This document shows positions 28,419 through 37,610 of a stretch of 40,321 bases of DNA, in pieces. The position numbers were made by a program, and so were the translations under genes. Under the pieces are notes generated by a model, which worked only from the letters and a program-made list of their open reading frames with translations, had not been told where the DNA came from and did not search any database. Within the stretch, counting starts at the first letter, position 1. Every line of letters begins with the position of its first letter. The DNA comes from Gammaproteobacteria bacterium (GTDB lineage Bacteria > Pseudomonadota > Gammaproteobacteria > Pseudomonadales > Azotimanducaceae): positions 1 through 40,321 of the forward strand of contig JAPOYW010000705.1 of assembly GCA_026706425.1 (NCBI GenBank), given 5' to 3'.

Positions 28419-29099
28419 CTAGGAATTGGCCAACAGCGCTAGGTGGCGGTTGATCTTGGCGACGTAGCGATTCGCCGCAGGTATGTAATAGACGTTGTTC
28501 CGGTTGCGAAACCCGACATTGTAGGAACGCAGGGCGCAACCCCGGGCATCTTCCGGAGTGGGCGTGACGACCGCGCACCGCTGCTCGTAGTAGGCAAGGA
28601 TCTGCGCACCGCAGTAGAGGTTCTCCTCGGGGTTCGTCAAGTCGACCCTGCAGAACTCCTTCCAGAGCAGAGGCTGGACCTGGGCCGGACCGATCGCGCC
28701 CACCGACGACCGCACCGCCTTGCGGAACGAACTCTCGGTCATGACGAGACTCGCGAGCAACTCGGGTGCCATGCTTTGTCGAGTCGCCGCTTCCAGGATC
28801 CAGCCCGCGAATTCCACGGCAACCTGATCTTCCAACTCGTAGCCTGCCGCCAGCCGGGCGCCGAACGTCGCCCGCTCCTCGGTCCAGGTGGGCCGTTCGT
28901 ACGCGGAATCGGGGATGTCGATGGAGATTTCCGTTCGACCGTCATCGCGGGCGAATAGGGATGAGGAAACGGCAAGCGCTGCGAGCGCCGCCAACGCGCC
29001 GATCCGGGTCGCGCCATCCACCAATCTCGGAATCTGGCCAATCCCGTGGGGGACTCCGCGACGGCGGCGCGGCTTCGTTATCGAGACGCTTGTACGCAT
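28419..29099 (-). CDS. Lytic transglycosylase (SLT domain)
   Basis: ATRQSMAPELLASLVMTESSFRKAVRSSVGAIGPAQVQPLLWKEFCRVDLTNPEENLYCGAQILAYYEQRC...ALRSYNVG; N-terminal signal/TM. Confidence 0.88.
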   Translation of the reverse strand: MRTSVSITKPRRRRGVPHGIGQIPRLVDGATRIGALAALAALAVSSSLFARDDGRTEISIDIPDSAYERPTWTEERATFGARLAAGYELEDQVAVEFAGWILEAATRQSMAPELLASLVMTESSFRKAVRSSVGAIGPAQVQPLLWKEFCRVDLTNPEENLYCGAQILAYYEQRCAVVTPTPEDARGCALRSYNVGFRNRNNVYYIPAANRYVAKINRHLALLANS

Positions 29100-29334
29100 G
29101 TGAATTCTCCCGCCAAGGCTTCCCTGACTCGAAACGGGGAAGCGGAGTCTACCCCTTTGGCGGCAAAAGTGAAGACAAAATGGAGACATTCTCTATGAAT
29201 TTTATACTTCCTAGGCATATCAGCCCTGTTTCTTGAGTGGTTCTAGTTATCAGAAGCCCTGAAATCCGCCGATCGCCGTCCAGTGCCGGTGACAACGGCA
29301 CCTCACACTAACGACCGTTCCGCGGAGCAAATTC

Positions 29335-30363
29335 CTACGCCGCGATGAGCTCCTGCACGATCCGGGCCCGATCGTCCTTGGGAAGTTGGGCGTAGGCGGC
29401 GGATGTTCGGTCAACCACGTCCCCGAACCGGCTCTTGATGGCCGAGGCGATTCCTTCCGGCTCCGCGACGACCGCGAAATGCCCCATCAAGTCGTCCTCG
29501 ATCAATCCCCCCATTTCCACCCACCGGCCTTGTTTGGACATGGCGTTGAGTTCTCCCTGCAGTTCGCCTGCACCCACGCTGTCCAGCACCGGCCTGTAGG
29601 CCGGAGTCGAGCCGTAGAACGCGATCTGCTGGCAGGTCGCCCGCTTCGCCGCGGCAAGCTCCTGCTCATCGCGACCGGTGACGACAAAGCAGGGATAGGA
29701 GATCTCGAAGTTCTCGCGCGACTTCTCCTCGCCCCGCGCACGTGCCTTGGCGAACCCCCGCTCGAGGGCCGGAACCGTGGTCTCGCGCAGGTATTCGTCG
29801 GTGGTGAACGGGTGCACGATGATGCCGTCGGCCACCTCCCCCGCCACCTCCGTCATCAATGGACCCACCGCCGCCAGGAAAACGCGCGGCGCGCCGAACT
29901 CGTTGTTGGTGGGCGTGAAGAAAGGCGTCATGAGGGTGTGCGTATAGAACTGGCCCGCGAACTCGAGGGGCTCGCCTTTGTGCCACGTGGCCCAGATCGC
30001 GCGCATCGCGAGGATGAACTCGCGCATCCGCGCCGCGGGCGACGACCAGGGCATGCTGAAACGCTTGGTGATGTGGGCGCGGATCTGCGAACCGACCCCC
30101 AGCACGAAACGACCTTGGGAGGTCGCATTGAGATCGTGGCCGATGTGGGCAAGCACCATGGGCGTGCGGGCGAACGCAACGGCGATGCCCGTGATGAGGT
30201 CGACGTTGGTGGTGTGCTGGGCCGCGAACGCCAAGGGCAGAAACGGGTCGTGACCCGTCTCCGCCGACTGGATTCCGCTGTAGCCCATCTCCTCGAGTTC
30301 CTGGGCCTGAGCGCCCACGCGCGTGAGATCCCAGCCGACGCCGCCGTCAACCTTCATGTCCAA
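29335..30363 (-). CDS. LLM-class (F420-dependent-like) oxidoreductase
   Basis: EMGYSGIQSAETGHDPFLPLAFAAQHTTNVDLITGIAVAFARTPMVLAHIGHDLNATSQGRFVLGVGSQIRAHITKRFSMPW. Confidence 0.9.
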   Translation of the reverse strand: MDMKVDGGVGWDLTRVGAQAQELEEMGYSGIQSAETGHDPFLPLAFAAQHTTNVDLITGIAVAFARTPMVLAHIGHDLNATSQGRFVLGVGSQIRAHITKRFSMPWSSPAARMREFILAMRAIWATWHKGEPLEFAGQFYTHTLMTPFFTPTNNEFGAPRVFLAAVGPLMTEVAGEVADGIIVHPFTTDEYLRETTVPALERGFAKARARGEEKSRENFEISYPCFVVTGRDEQELAAAKRATCQQIAFYGSTPAYRPVLDSVGAGELQGELNAMSKQGRWVEMGGLIEDDLMGHFAVVAEPEGIASAIKSRFGDVVDRTSAAYAQLPKDDRARIVQELIAA

Positions 30364-30447
30364 CCCCTGCTTTTTGTTGTACCCCGAACAGCCAACTATA
30401 TCGGCCGCCCCGAGGTTTGTCAGTCGATCCTCAAGCGATCCGGCAAG

Positions 30448-31458
30448 TCATCGGCGGCCGAACGCGAATCGGTCCGCCGCGAACGCCTCGAAGGTCGGCA
30501 TCGCTTCGGCGAGTGGCATTTGCCCGATGGGCGAGACGATGGTGGTGTCGATGCCCGCTTCGGCGTCCTCGCGAATCCGGCGCTGGACCTTGTCCACGTC
30601 GCCGATGTTGCACACCGTGTCGATCATCTCGTCGCTGATCGAACCGGTCGACAACTCCCGGTCCCTCGCCTCCCAGCCGGCGAGTATTCCCTCCGCCTCG
30701 TCCGGGAAGCCCGCCCATTTCAGGAAGTTGTTGTACACCGGATTCGCGTAGTACGGCGCGTACTGGCTGCGGAACCGCGCCTTGGCGTACTCGATGTCGT
30801 CGGTAACCATCACCAACAGCCGATTGACGATTTCGATGTCCTCGATGCGCTTGCCGGCCCGCTTCGCGCCGATCTCGACATGCTCCATCATCTTCGGCAG
30901 CGCCTTCTCCGGCCAGAGGTTGAAGACCACCCCGTCGCCGATCTCGGCCGCCATCTCGATCATCTTCGGACGCAGCGCCGCAAGGTAGATGGGCGGGGGC
31001 GCCGCCAGCGGCTCCTGCCGGTAGCCCTTGCTCCTGAGCGTCGCAAGGTCGAAGTCGGAGCGCTTTCCCGCGAGCATGGAGCGAACCATGATGGCGGTCT
31101 CCTTCACCCGCGTTAACGGCTTGTCCATCTTGATGCCGTTGAACCGTTCCATGATGGCCTGGCTCGACGACCCGAGTCCGAGCACGAACCGGCCCGGCAG
31201 CAACTGGGCCAGAACATTGGCCGTCGCAGCGAACACCGCCGGCGTGCGCGTGTAGACCGGCGTCACCGCCACCCCCACCCGCATGCGCCGTGCGTAGGGC
31301 GCCACCGCCGCCACCATGGTCAGACTGTCCGGCGCCATCGCGTCGCTGAACCAGACATCGTCGAAGCCGTTCGCCTCCGCCCACTTGACCAGCGTGATCG
31401 AATCCTCGACATCCGGTCCCGCCGGCAAGGTGACCGCAATTCGTTTAGGCACCGCCAT
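30448..31458 (-). CDS. LLM-class (F420-dependent-like) oxidoreductase
   Basis: MAVPKRIAVTLPAGPDVEDSITLVKWAEANGFDDVWFSDAMAPDSLTMVAAVAPYARRMRVGVAVTPVYTRTPAVFAATANVLAQLLPGRFVLGLGSSSQAIMERFNG. Confidence 0.9.
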   Translation of the reverse strand: MAVPKRIAVTLPAGPDVEDSITLVKWAEANGFDDVWFSDAMAPDSLTMVAAVAPYARRMRVGVAVTPVYTRTPAVFAATANVLAQLLPGRFVLGLGSSSQAIMERFNGIKMDKPLTRVKETAIMVRSMLAGKRSDFDLATLRSKGYRQEPLAAPPPIYLAALRPKMIEMAAEIGDGVVFNLWPEKALPKMMEHVEIGAKRAGKRIEDIEIVNRLLVMVTDDIEYAKARFRSQYAPYYANPVYNNFLKWAGFPDEAEGILAGWEARDRELSTGSISDEMIDTVCNIGDVDKVQRRIREDAEAGIDTTIVSPIGQMPLAEAMPTFEAFAADRFAFGRR

Positions 31459-31639
31459 CGCTGCGTGTTTCTCCTCGAGATCAGTGGGACACCCACTTCG
31501 ATGGATCAGTTTGTCGGATTGCCCCAGAGCACGGCAAGTGCGCACTAGTGCACGAACGCTGTAAACCGGGGTATGGTCGGACAATCGTGATGTGGCATTC
31601 GACATTGAAGCGACACCCGGCCAACGAAGCGAAATCCTG

Positions 31640-32344
31640 ATGTGCGGACGCTTCAACGCGGCCGACGACCCGCTCAACCAGGTCTTCGAGGAACTCGTCG
31701 GACACCCGTTTCCCGGCGAGGCCAACCACAACACGGCGCCCACCGAAACGGCCTGGATCGTTCGCCACGACGCGCCGCGCAGCCAGGAACTGGAAGCGGT
31801 TGCGGCAACCTGGTGGTTGACGCCCTATTGGTCCAAGACGCCGAAGCCCAGGTACTCGACGTTCAACGCCAAGGCGGAGACGATCGCGGCGTCGAGTTCG
31901 TTCCGCGAGCCGTTCCGGCGACGCCGGTGCCTCGTACCCGTTTGCGGCTACTACGAATGGCAGAAGGACGGCGGGCGCCGGTTTCCGCACTACATACGGC
32001 CTCGGAGCGGGGGCATGTTGCTGGCGGGCGTCTGGGACCGCTGGCGGAGCCGGGACCGCACCCAGGCGATCACGAGTTTCTCCATCGTCACGACGGCGGT
32101 GAACGCGAAGCTCGGGTTTCTGCACGACCGGCAGCCGGTGATGCTCTCCAGAGCCGGCGCGCGACGATGGATGTCCCGGGACGCCGCGGCTTCCGACCTG
32201 CGTCCGCTGCTTAAACCCCACATCCCCATCGACCTCGACGTGGTGCCGGTTTCGGCCTACGTGGGCGACCCGCGCAACAAGGAACCGAGGTGTACGGAAC
32301 CCGTCGCCACCGCCTTGACGATCGATCATGACCGCGGCGACTGA
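31640..32344 (+). CDS. SRAP (HMCES/YedK) family abasic-site processing protein
   Basis: MCGRFNAADDPLNQVFEELVG (catalytic Cys2), NTAPTETAWIVR, WWLTPYWSK, STFNAKAETIAASSSFREPFRRRRCLVPVCGYYEWQK. Confidence 0.95.
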   Translation: MCGRFNAADDPLNQVFEELVGHPFPGEANHNTAPTETAWIVRHDAPRSQELEAVAATWWLTPYWSKTPKPRYSTFNAKAETIAASSSFREPFRRRRCLVPVCGYYEWQKDGGRRFPHYIRPRSGGMLLAGVWDRWRSRDRTQAITSFSIVTTAVNAKLGFLHDRQPVMLSRAGARRWMSRDAAASDLRPLLKPHIPIDLDVVPVSAYVGDPRNKEPRCTEPVATALTIDHDRGD

Positions 32345-32362
32345 AACCAGCGGAGGCAACCT

Positions 32363-32947
32363 GTGAGCTTCTTCAACAGGAACTTCTACGTCGGAATGCT
32401 TGCTGGGGCGGTCCTTGCGATCTTCGGCACTGTCGTGCTGGTGCTCGTTGCCGTCTGGATCCAAAACCAGACGATGGGATCGGCGGTGTCGCTCTCCATC
32501 GCCGCAGGTGGTCCGCAGCCGCCGCCGTTCCCGACCGGCGCCGATACCGCGATGACCTGGCGATTGCGGGATCTCGACGGCAACGAGACGAACCTCGCCG
32601 ACATCCCCGAGAAGGTTGTGTTCGTCAACTGCTGGGCGACCGGGTGCGCCCCCTGCATCGAAGAGATGCCTAGCATCGAGAGTCTGGTCTGGGAGCTCAT
32701 CGAGGAGGATATCGCGTTCCTCATCGTGTCCAACGAACCCGTCGAGACGGTGGCGCCGTTCGTGGAGGACAAGGGCTGGCGGGTGCCGATCTACACGGCC
32801 GAGCGGGTTCCGCCGGTGTTCCAGAGTTCCGGCATCCCCTCGACCTTCGTGCTCGACGAGACGCGCCGCGTCGTATTCGCCCACGTGGGCAGCGCGCTCT
32901 GGGATGCGCCCTCTTCGATCGAGTACTTCGAGGGCCTGCTCCGTTAG
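32363..32947 (+). CDS. TlpA/thioredoxin-like membrane-anchored protein
   Basis: N-terminal TM; EKVVFVNCWATGCAPCIEEMPSIESLVWEL (CxxC), SGIPSTFVLDETRRVVFAHVGSALWD; GTG start. Confidence 0.9.
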   Translation: MSFFNRNFYVGMLAGAVLAIFGTVVLVLVAVWIQNQTMGSAVSLSIAAGGPQPPPFPTGADTAMTWRLRDLDGNETNLADIPEKVVFVNCWATGCAPCIEEMPSIESLVWELIEEDIAFLIVSNEPVETVAPFVEDKGWRVPIYTAERVPPVFQSSGIPSTFVLDETRRVVFAHVGSALWDAPSSIEYFEGLLR

Positions 32948-33122
32948 GCACTCCCACCAACTTCTACAACGGTGCAAAATGCTGAGGACGCACCACACTA
33001 GCGTCGGATTCGAAGACATTGGAGGGTCTTCGTTGAGTTCGCGGACCGACTCCTGAGACTCTCCGCTGTCTTCCTGCCCGTCAGTGGTGCCTTCGTGTGA
33101 GCCAATGGACGCAAAGGAAGCA

Positions 33123-36100
33123 ATGACCCGCAAGGACACGCCGCGTTCCGCTACAGACGCGGGTACAGCGCAAGCGCTCGACGTATTCGCCCTTCGCGAC
33201 AGCGTGGTCGACGAATACAAGCGCTTCGCAACGTCGTTCACGACTATTCATGCGGCAGACATCCGCGAGCAAGTCGATGCCATCTACGACCAGGATCGCT
33301 ACTGGCCGGAGCCCTTGATCCAAATCAACCCCAACTACAAGCGCACAACCGACATCGGCGAGCTTGTCGCAGGCGGCGTCCTGGCTCCCGGCTGCGAGAC
33401 GATCTTCCGCGACAAGGAAGGGCCTCTCTCGCTATACAAGCATCAGGAAGAGGCCATCGCGCTGGCCGCCGCGGACGAGAGCTTCGTAGTGACGACCGGT
33501 ACCGGCTCTGGCAAGTCGCTGTGCTTCTTCATCCCGATCGTGAGCCATGTGCTGAACGCCCGCCGGCGCGATGATGCGCCCAGCACGAGCGCCATCGTCG
33601 TCTATCCGATGAACGCACTCGCGAACTCCCAGATGGAGGAACTCGGTAAGTTCATCGACCAGGTTCCGGGAGACCGCCCGGTCACCTTTGCCCGTTACAC
33701 GGGGCAGGAAGACTCGGACGAGCGCGAGCGGATCGCCGAAAACCCGCCGGACATCCTCCTGACCAATTTCATGATGCTCGAGCTCCTCATGACCCGGCAG
33801 GAGAAGACCGACCGCCGCGTCATCGCTAACTGCAACGGCCTTGGCTACCTCGTCCTCGACGAATTGCACACGTACCGAGGTCGCCAAGGCGCGGATGTGG
33901 CCCTGCTCGTCCGTCGTGTCCGCGAACGCCTCCAGCCCGACGATCTGCTTTGCATCGGCACCTCGGCCACGATGGCGAGCGAAGGGTCGCTTGAGCACAA
34001 GAACCGCATCGTCGCAGACGTCACGTCCAGACTCTTTGGGTGTGTGATCGAAGAGAACTGCGTTATTGCGGAGACCCTGGAGCGCATCACCGACCCGGCC
34101 GAGACCGCCGACTCCGTCGTCCACTTGCTCGGGGAGGCAATCGAGTGCGGCGGCCCACCACCACAAGTCTCCAATGCCGCGCTCCGACACGATCCGCTTG
34201 CGGTGTGGGTAGAGACCCGTCTCGGTATCTCCTTCTCCGAGGACGACCAGCGCTGGATCCGTGCGAAGCCCAAAACGGTTACCGAAGCGGTGGACCAGCT
34301 GTCGGCCGATTCGGGACGACCGACCGCTGACTGCCGCGACGTGTTGCGAAACTTCCTCCTCGTATCGAGCCTGCCCGAGCAGGTTCGGACCTCTCGACCC
34401 GACGCCAGCGAGCACAGCTTCTTTGCGTTCAAGCTCCATCAGTTCGTCTCCGGCGCTGGGCATCTACTCTCGACCTTTGAGCCACCGGGCGAACGCACCG
34501 TTACAGTCGACGGCCAGCAGTTCCTCCCCGGGCACGCGGACAAGCGCCTCTATCCTGCACATTTCTGCCGCGAGTGCGGCCACGAATACCATCCCGTGCG
34601 GTTGGTGGAGGATGTGGAGACCGGACCGACATTCCGCGCCCGCGACATCGACGATGCGCCGCCAACACGGGACGAATCCATAGCTGCTGAGGCCGACGGG
34701 CCACCCACGGGAGAATTCGGCTTCGTAACTCCACACCCGGCGGACGATCCCGAATTCACGTTCGCGGACCGGGACGACGAATACCCCGAGAGCTGGCAGG
34801 ACATCGACGCCCGCGGACACCCGCGGCTGAACAGGTACTACCGGGATGCACGCCCGCGGCGCTATCTCGTCGCGCCCGATGGCCGCATCGGTGCAGGGAT
34901 GGCGGTCTGGTTCCTGCCGGGCAAGTTCCGGTTCTGCCTGCGCTGCCGGAACACCCAAGGCGGCGCATCACGTGATCGCACCCGTCTCGCGTCGCTCTCC
35001 GCGGAAGGTCGCAGTTCCGCGACGACGGTACTGGTGGCCAGCGCACTGCGGTGGATGCATGGCGGCGACTCGTCGCTTGATCGCTATACGCGCAAGCTCC
35101 TCGGCTTCACCGACAACCGCCAGGATGCCGCGCTCCAAGCCGGTCACTTCAACGACTTCCTGTTCGTGAGCGTCGTTCGCGCCGGTTTCCTAAGCGCATT
35201 GCAGGACGCAGGCGTGGAAGGGCTGCGTAGCGACCAACTAGGCGTGGCGCAACAGCAGGGGCTCGGCTTCGACCGCACCGACCAGCAGATCCGCGCTGAG
35301 TGGCTGCTCGAACCAACCTTGCGCGGCTTCAACTTGCAGGACGCCGAGGCCACGCTTCGACAGGTGCTCGCCTACCGCACCTGGTTCGACCAACGCCGTG
35401 GTTGGCGTTACACCAATCCGAACCTCGAGCAACTCGGCATGGTGCGCGTGGACTACCTTGGCATCGACGAGCTTGCCGCTGATGATGATCTGTTTCGGGA
35501 ATCGCACGACCTGTTGCGGCAGGCTGGTCGCGACGTCCGGCGTGCGGTCTATCGCCACTTGCTGGACCACATGCGCAAATGGATGGCCATCCGCAGTCAG
35601 GTTCTCGACATCACCGTGCTCGAACAACTGGTCAGCAAGTCACACAGCCGGCTCCGGGCTCCTTGGGGCTTCGGCGTGTTTGAGCAACCAGCGGGCGCGC
35701 GTTGGCTGATGGTCGCGGCACCCGCGCGCCGACGCAGCACGCTGCGCGACATGGACCTGATCGTTCGCGGAGGATCCAGAAGCACCCTCGGTCGAACATT
35801 GCGCTCGGCCACGCTTTGGGGCGGGAACACGTCCATCCGCGACCTGCCGTCGAAGGAACTCGACCAACTCATAGAGAACCTGCTCCGCGCCGGGGCGGTC
35901 CACGGCCTGATATCCGAAGAAAGCACGCCTTTCGACCAGCGAGGCTGGCGATTGAACGACGCATGCGTGGTGTTCCGACTCGGTGACGCGGAGACGAATG
36001 CGAGCGGTTCCAGCCAGAACGCGTTTTTCCGGGACCTCTACGGGAATCTGGCGACCATGCTCCGCGCACCGACGCATCCCCTATTCGGTTTCGAGGACCG

Positions 36101-37610
36101 GGAACACACCGCGCAGGTCGATCCGCTCAATCGAAAGATCCGCGAGAAACGCTTCCGTTACGGAGAACGCGAGCGCAAGGAGCTCGGCGAGGGCGGACAG
36201 GAACTCCGAGAGGCCGACGAGGCCAACCGATTCCTGCCAGTTCTCTTCTGTTCGCCGACGATGGAACTCGGCGTCGACATCGCCGAGTTGAACGCGGTTC
36301 ACATGCGCAACGTGCCACCGACGCCAGCCAACTATGCCCAGCGCGGCGGCCGAGCGGGACGCAGCGGCCAAGCCGCACTGGTCCTGACGTACGCGTCTTC
36401 GCAGAGCCCGCACGACCAGTACTTCTTCAAGGATCCGAAGGCGATGGTCTACGGGGAGGTCCGTGCGCCCGTTCTCGAACTGGCCAACCGAGACCTCATC
36501 GACAGCCACCTCCAGGCGGTCTGGCTGTCGTGCGTCAACCAGCCCTTGGACCCGTGCATAGCGGAGCTACTCGTCCTGCAGGATCCCAGCCGCCCGCTCG
36601 ATCAGGAGGTCGAGGCGGCAGTCAGCGAAACCCCCGTTGCGGAATCCGCTCGGCAACGGATTCGGCGGGTTCTCGACCTCGTCGCGGACGAGCTCGGCCC
36701 AGAAGCGGCACCTTGGTACACCGGTCGGGAGACCTACTCGAATGCCATCGTCGCGGATGCAGCACGGCGCTTCGACCGAGCCTTTGATCGCTGGCGGGAT
36801 CTGTTCGCCGCCGCCGAGGAGCAGCGAGACGCCGCCCGCAAGACCATGGACGACTACTCCGCGTCCTACCGAGATAAGCGGGCCGCGCAGACGCGTCACG
36901 CCCAAGCAGTCGACCAGATCAACCTGTTGCAGCGCGGGACGAGCGCCTTGTCGAGTGACTTCTATACCTACCGCTACCTAGCCACCGAGGGCTTCCTGCC
37001 GGGCTACAACTTCCCGCGGCTGCCGCTGCTCGCCTATGTGCCAGCGAGTCGAGATGGGCGCGGGCGACAGACCTATCTGCAGCGTCCGCGGTTTCTGGCG
37101 CTCTCGGAGTTTGGACCGCGCAGCCTCGTCTACCACGAGGGGCGTGCCCATCGGGTGGTGCGAGCCATGCTATCCCTAGGTCACCACGAGTCAGCAACAA
37201 CGGACACGCAACTGCCCACCAAGGCGGTGCGAATCTGCGCGAGCTGCGGTGCCGGTCATTTCAACGACGAGGTGTCGATGTGCCACGCCTGCGGTGAATC
37301 ACTCGGAACCGCCGAGGTCGTACGGAATACCTACCGCATCGAGAACGTCGCAACATATCCCGCAGTGCAGATCACAGCGAACGACGAGGAACGCCAGCGC
37401 CAGGGCTTCGACCTTCAAACCACCTTCGAGTGGGCCACACGCGAGCAAGCGATGGATGTGCGTTTCGCATGGGTCAGCGACCTAGAAGGGCAGGCCGTGA
37501 GGCTGGCCTATGGTGCCGGCGCAACCATCACGCGGCTGAACAAGGGGTTGCGCCGCAGGGCCAACAAGACGGTGCTCGGCTTCAGCATCGACCCACGTCA
37601 AGACTGCTGA
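33123..37610 (+). CDS. Large DEAD/DEAH-box helicase with C-terminal DUF1998 (COG1205-like; DISARM/Druantia-related defence helicase)
   Basis: SD AAAGGAAG before ATG 33123. TTGTGSGKSLCFFIP (motif I), LVLDELHTYRGRQGADVALL (motif II), GTSATM (III), QRGGRAGRSGQ (VI); Cys clusters CRECGHEYHP, CLRC, CASCGAGHFNDEVSMCHACG; DUF1998-like LNKGLRRRANKTVLGFSIDP. Confidence 0.85.
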   Translation: MTRKDTPRSATDAGTAQALDVFALRDSVVDEYKRFATSFTTIHAADIREQVDAIYDQDRYWPEPLIQINPNYKRTTDIGELVAGGVLAPGCETIFRDKEGPLSLYKHQEEAIALAAADESFVVTTGTGSGKSLCFFIPIVSHVLNARRRDDAPSTSAIVVYPMNALANSQMEELGKFIDQVPGDRPVTFARYTGQEDSDERERIAENPPDILLTNFMMLELLMTRQEKTDRRVIANCNGLGYLVLDELHTYRGRQGADVALLVRRVRERLQPDDLLCIGTSATMASEGSLEHKNRIVADVTSRLFGCVIEENCVIAETLERITDPAETADSVVHLLGEAIECGGPPPQVSNAALRHDPLAVWVETRLGISFSEDDQRWIRAKPKTVTEAVDQLSADSGRPTADCRDVLRNFLLVSSLPEQVRTSRPDASEHSFFAFKLHQFVSGAGHLLSTFEPPGERTVTVDGQQFLPGHADKRLYPAHFCRECGHEYHPVRLVEDVETGPTFRARDIDDAPPTRDESIAAEADGPPTGEFGFVTPHPADDPEFTFADRDDEYPESWQDIDARGHPRLNRYYRDARPRRYLVAPDGRIGAGMAVWFLPGKFRFCLRCRNTQGGASRDRTRLASLSAEGRSSATTVLVASALRWMHGGDSSLDRYTRKLLGFTDNRQDAALQAGHFNDFLFVSVVRAGFLSALQDAGVEGLRSDQLGVAQQQGLGFDRTDQQIRAEWLLEPTLRGFNLQDAEATLRQVLAYRTWFDQRRGWRYTNPNLEQLGMVRVDYLGIDELAADDDLFRESHDLLRQAGRDVRRAVYRHLLDHMRKWMAIRSQVLDITVLEQLVSKSHSRLRAPWGFGVFEQPAGARWLMVAAPARRRSTLRDMDLIVRGGSRSTLGRTLRSATLWGGNTSIRDLPSKELDQLIENLLRAGAVHGLISEESTPFDQRGWRLNDACVVFRLGDAETNASGSSQNAFFRDLYGNLATMLRAPTHPLFGFEDREHTAQVDPLNRKIREKRFRYGERERKELGEGGQELREADEANRFLPVLFCSPTMELGVDIAELNAVHMRNVPPTPANYAQRGGRAGRSGQAALVLTYASSQSPHDQYFFKDPKAMVYGEVRAPVLELANRDLIDSHLQAVWLSCVNQPLDPCIAELLVLQDPSRPLDQEVEAAVSETPVAESARQRIRRVLDLVADELGPEAAPWYTGRETYSNAIVADAARRFDRAFDRWRDLFAAAEEQRDAARKTMDDYSASYRDKRAAQTRHAQAVDQINLLQRGTSALSSDFYTYRYLATEGFLPGYNFPRLPLLAYVPASRDGRGRQTYLQRPRFLALSEFGPRSLVYHEGRAHRVVRAMLSLGHHESATTDTQLPTKAVRICASCGAGHFNDEVSMCHACGESLGTAEVVRNTYRIENVATYPAVQITANDEERQRQGFDLQTTFEWATREQAMDVRFAWVSDLEGQAVRLAYGAGATITRLNKGLRRRANKTVLGFSIDPRQDC

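Noticed and set aside
29100-29334. Relatively AT-rich intergenic stretch as a possible island boundary or ncRNA
   Set aside because: No repeats, integrase, tRNA end or clear RNA fold could be read; most simply a promoter region.
31481-33241. 586-aa minus-strand ORF
   Set aside because: Antisense across SRAP and TlpA-like genes; no domain recognisable.
33432-34463. 343-aa minus-strand ORF
   Set aside because: Antisense to helicase motifs I-III of the DUF1998 helicase.
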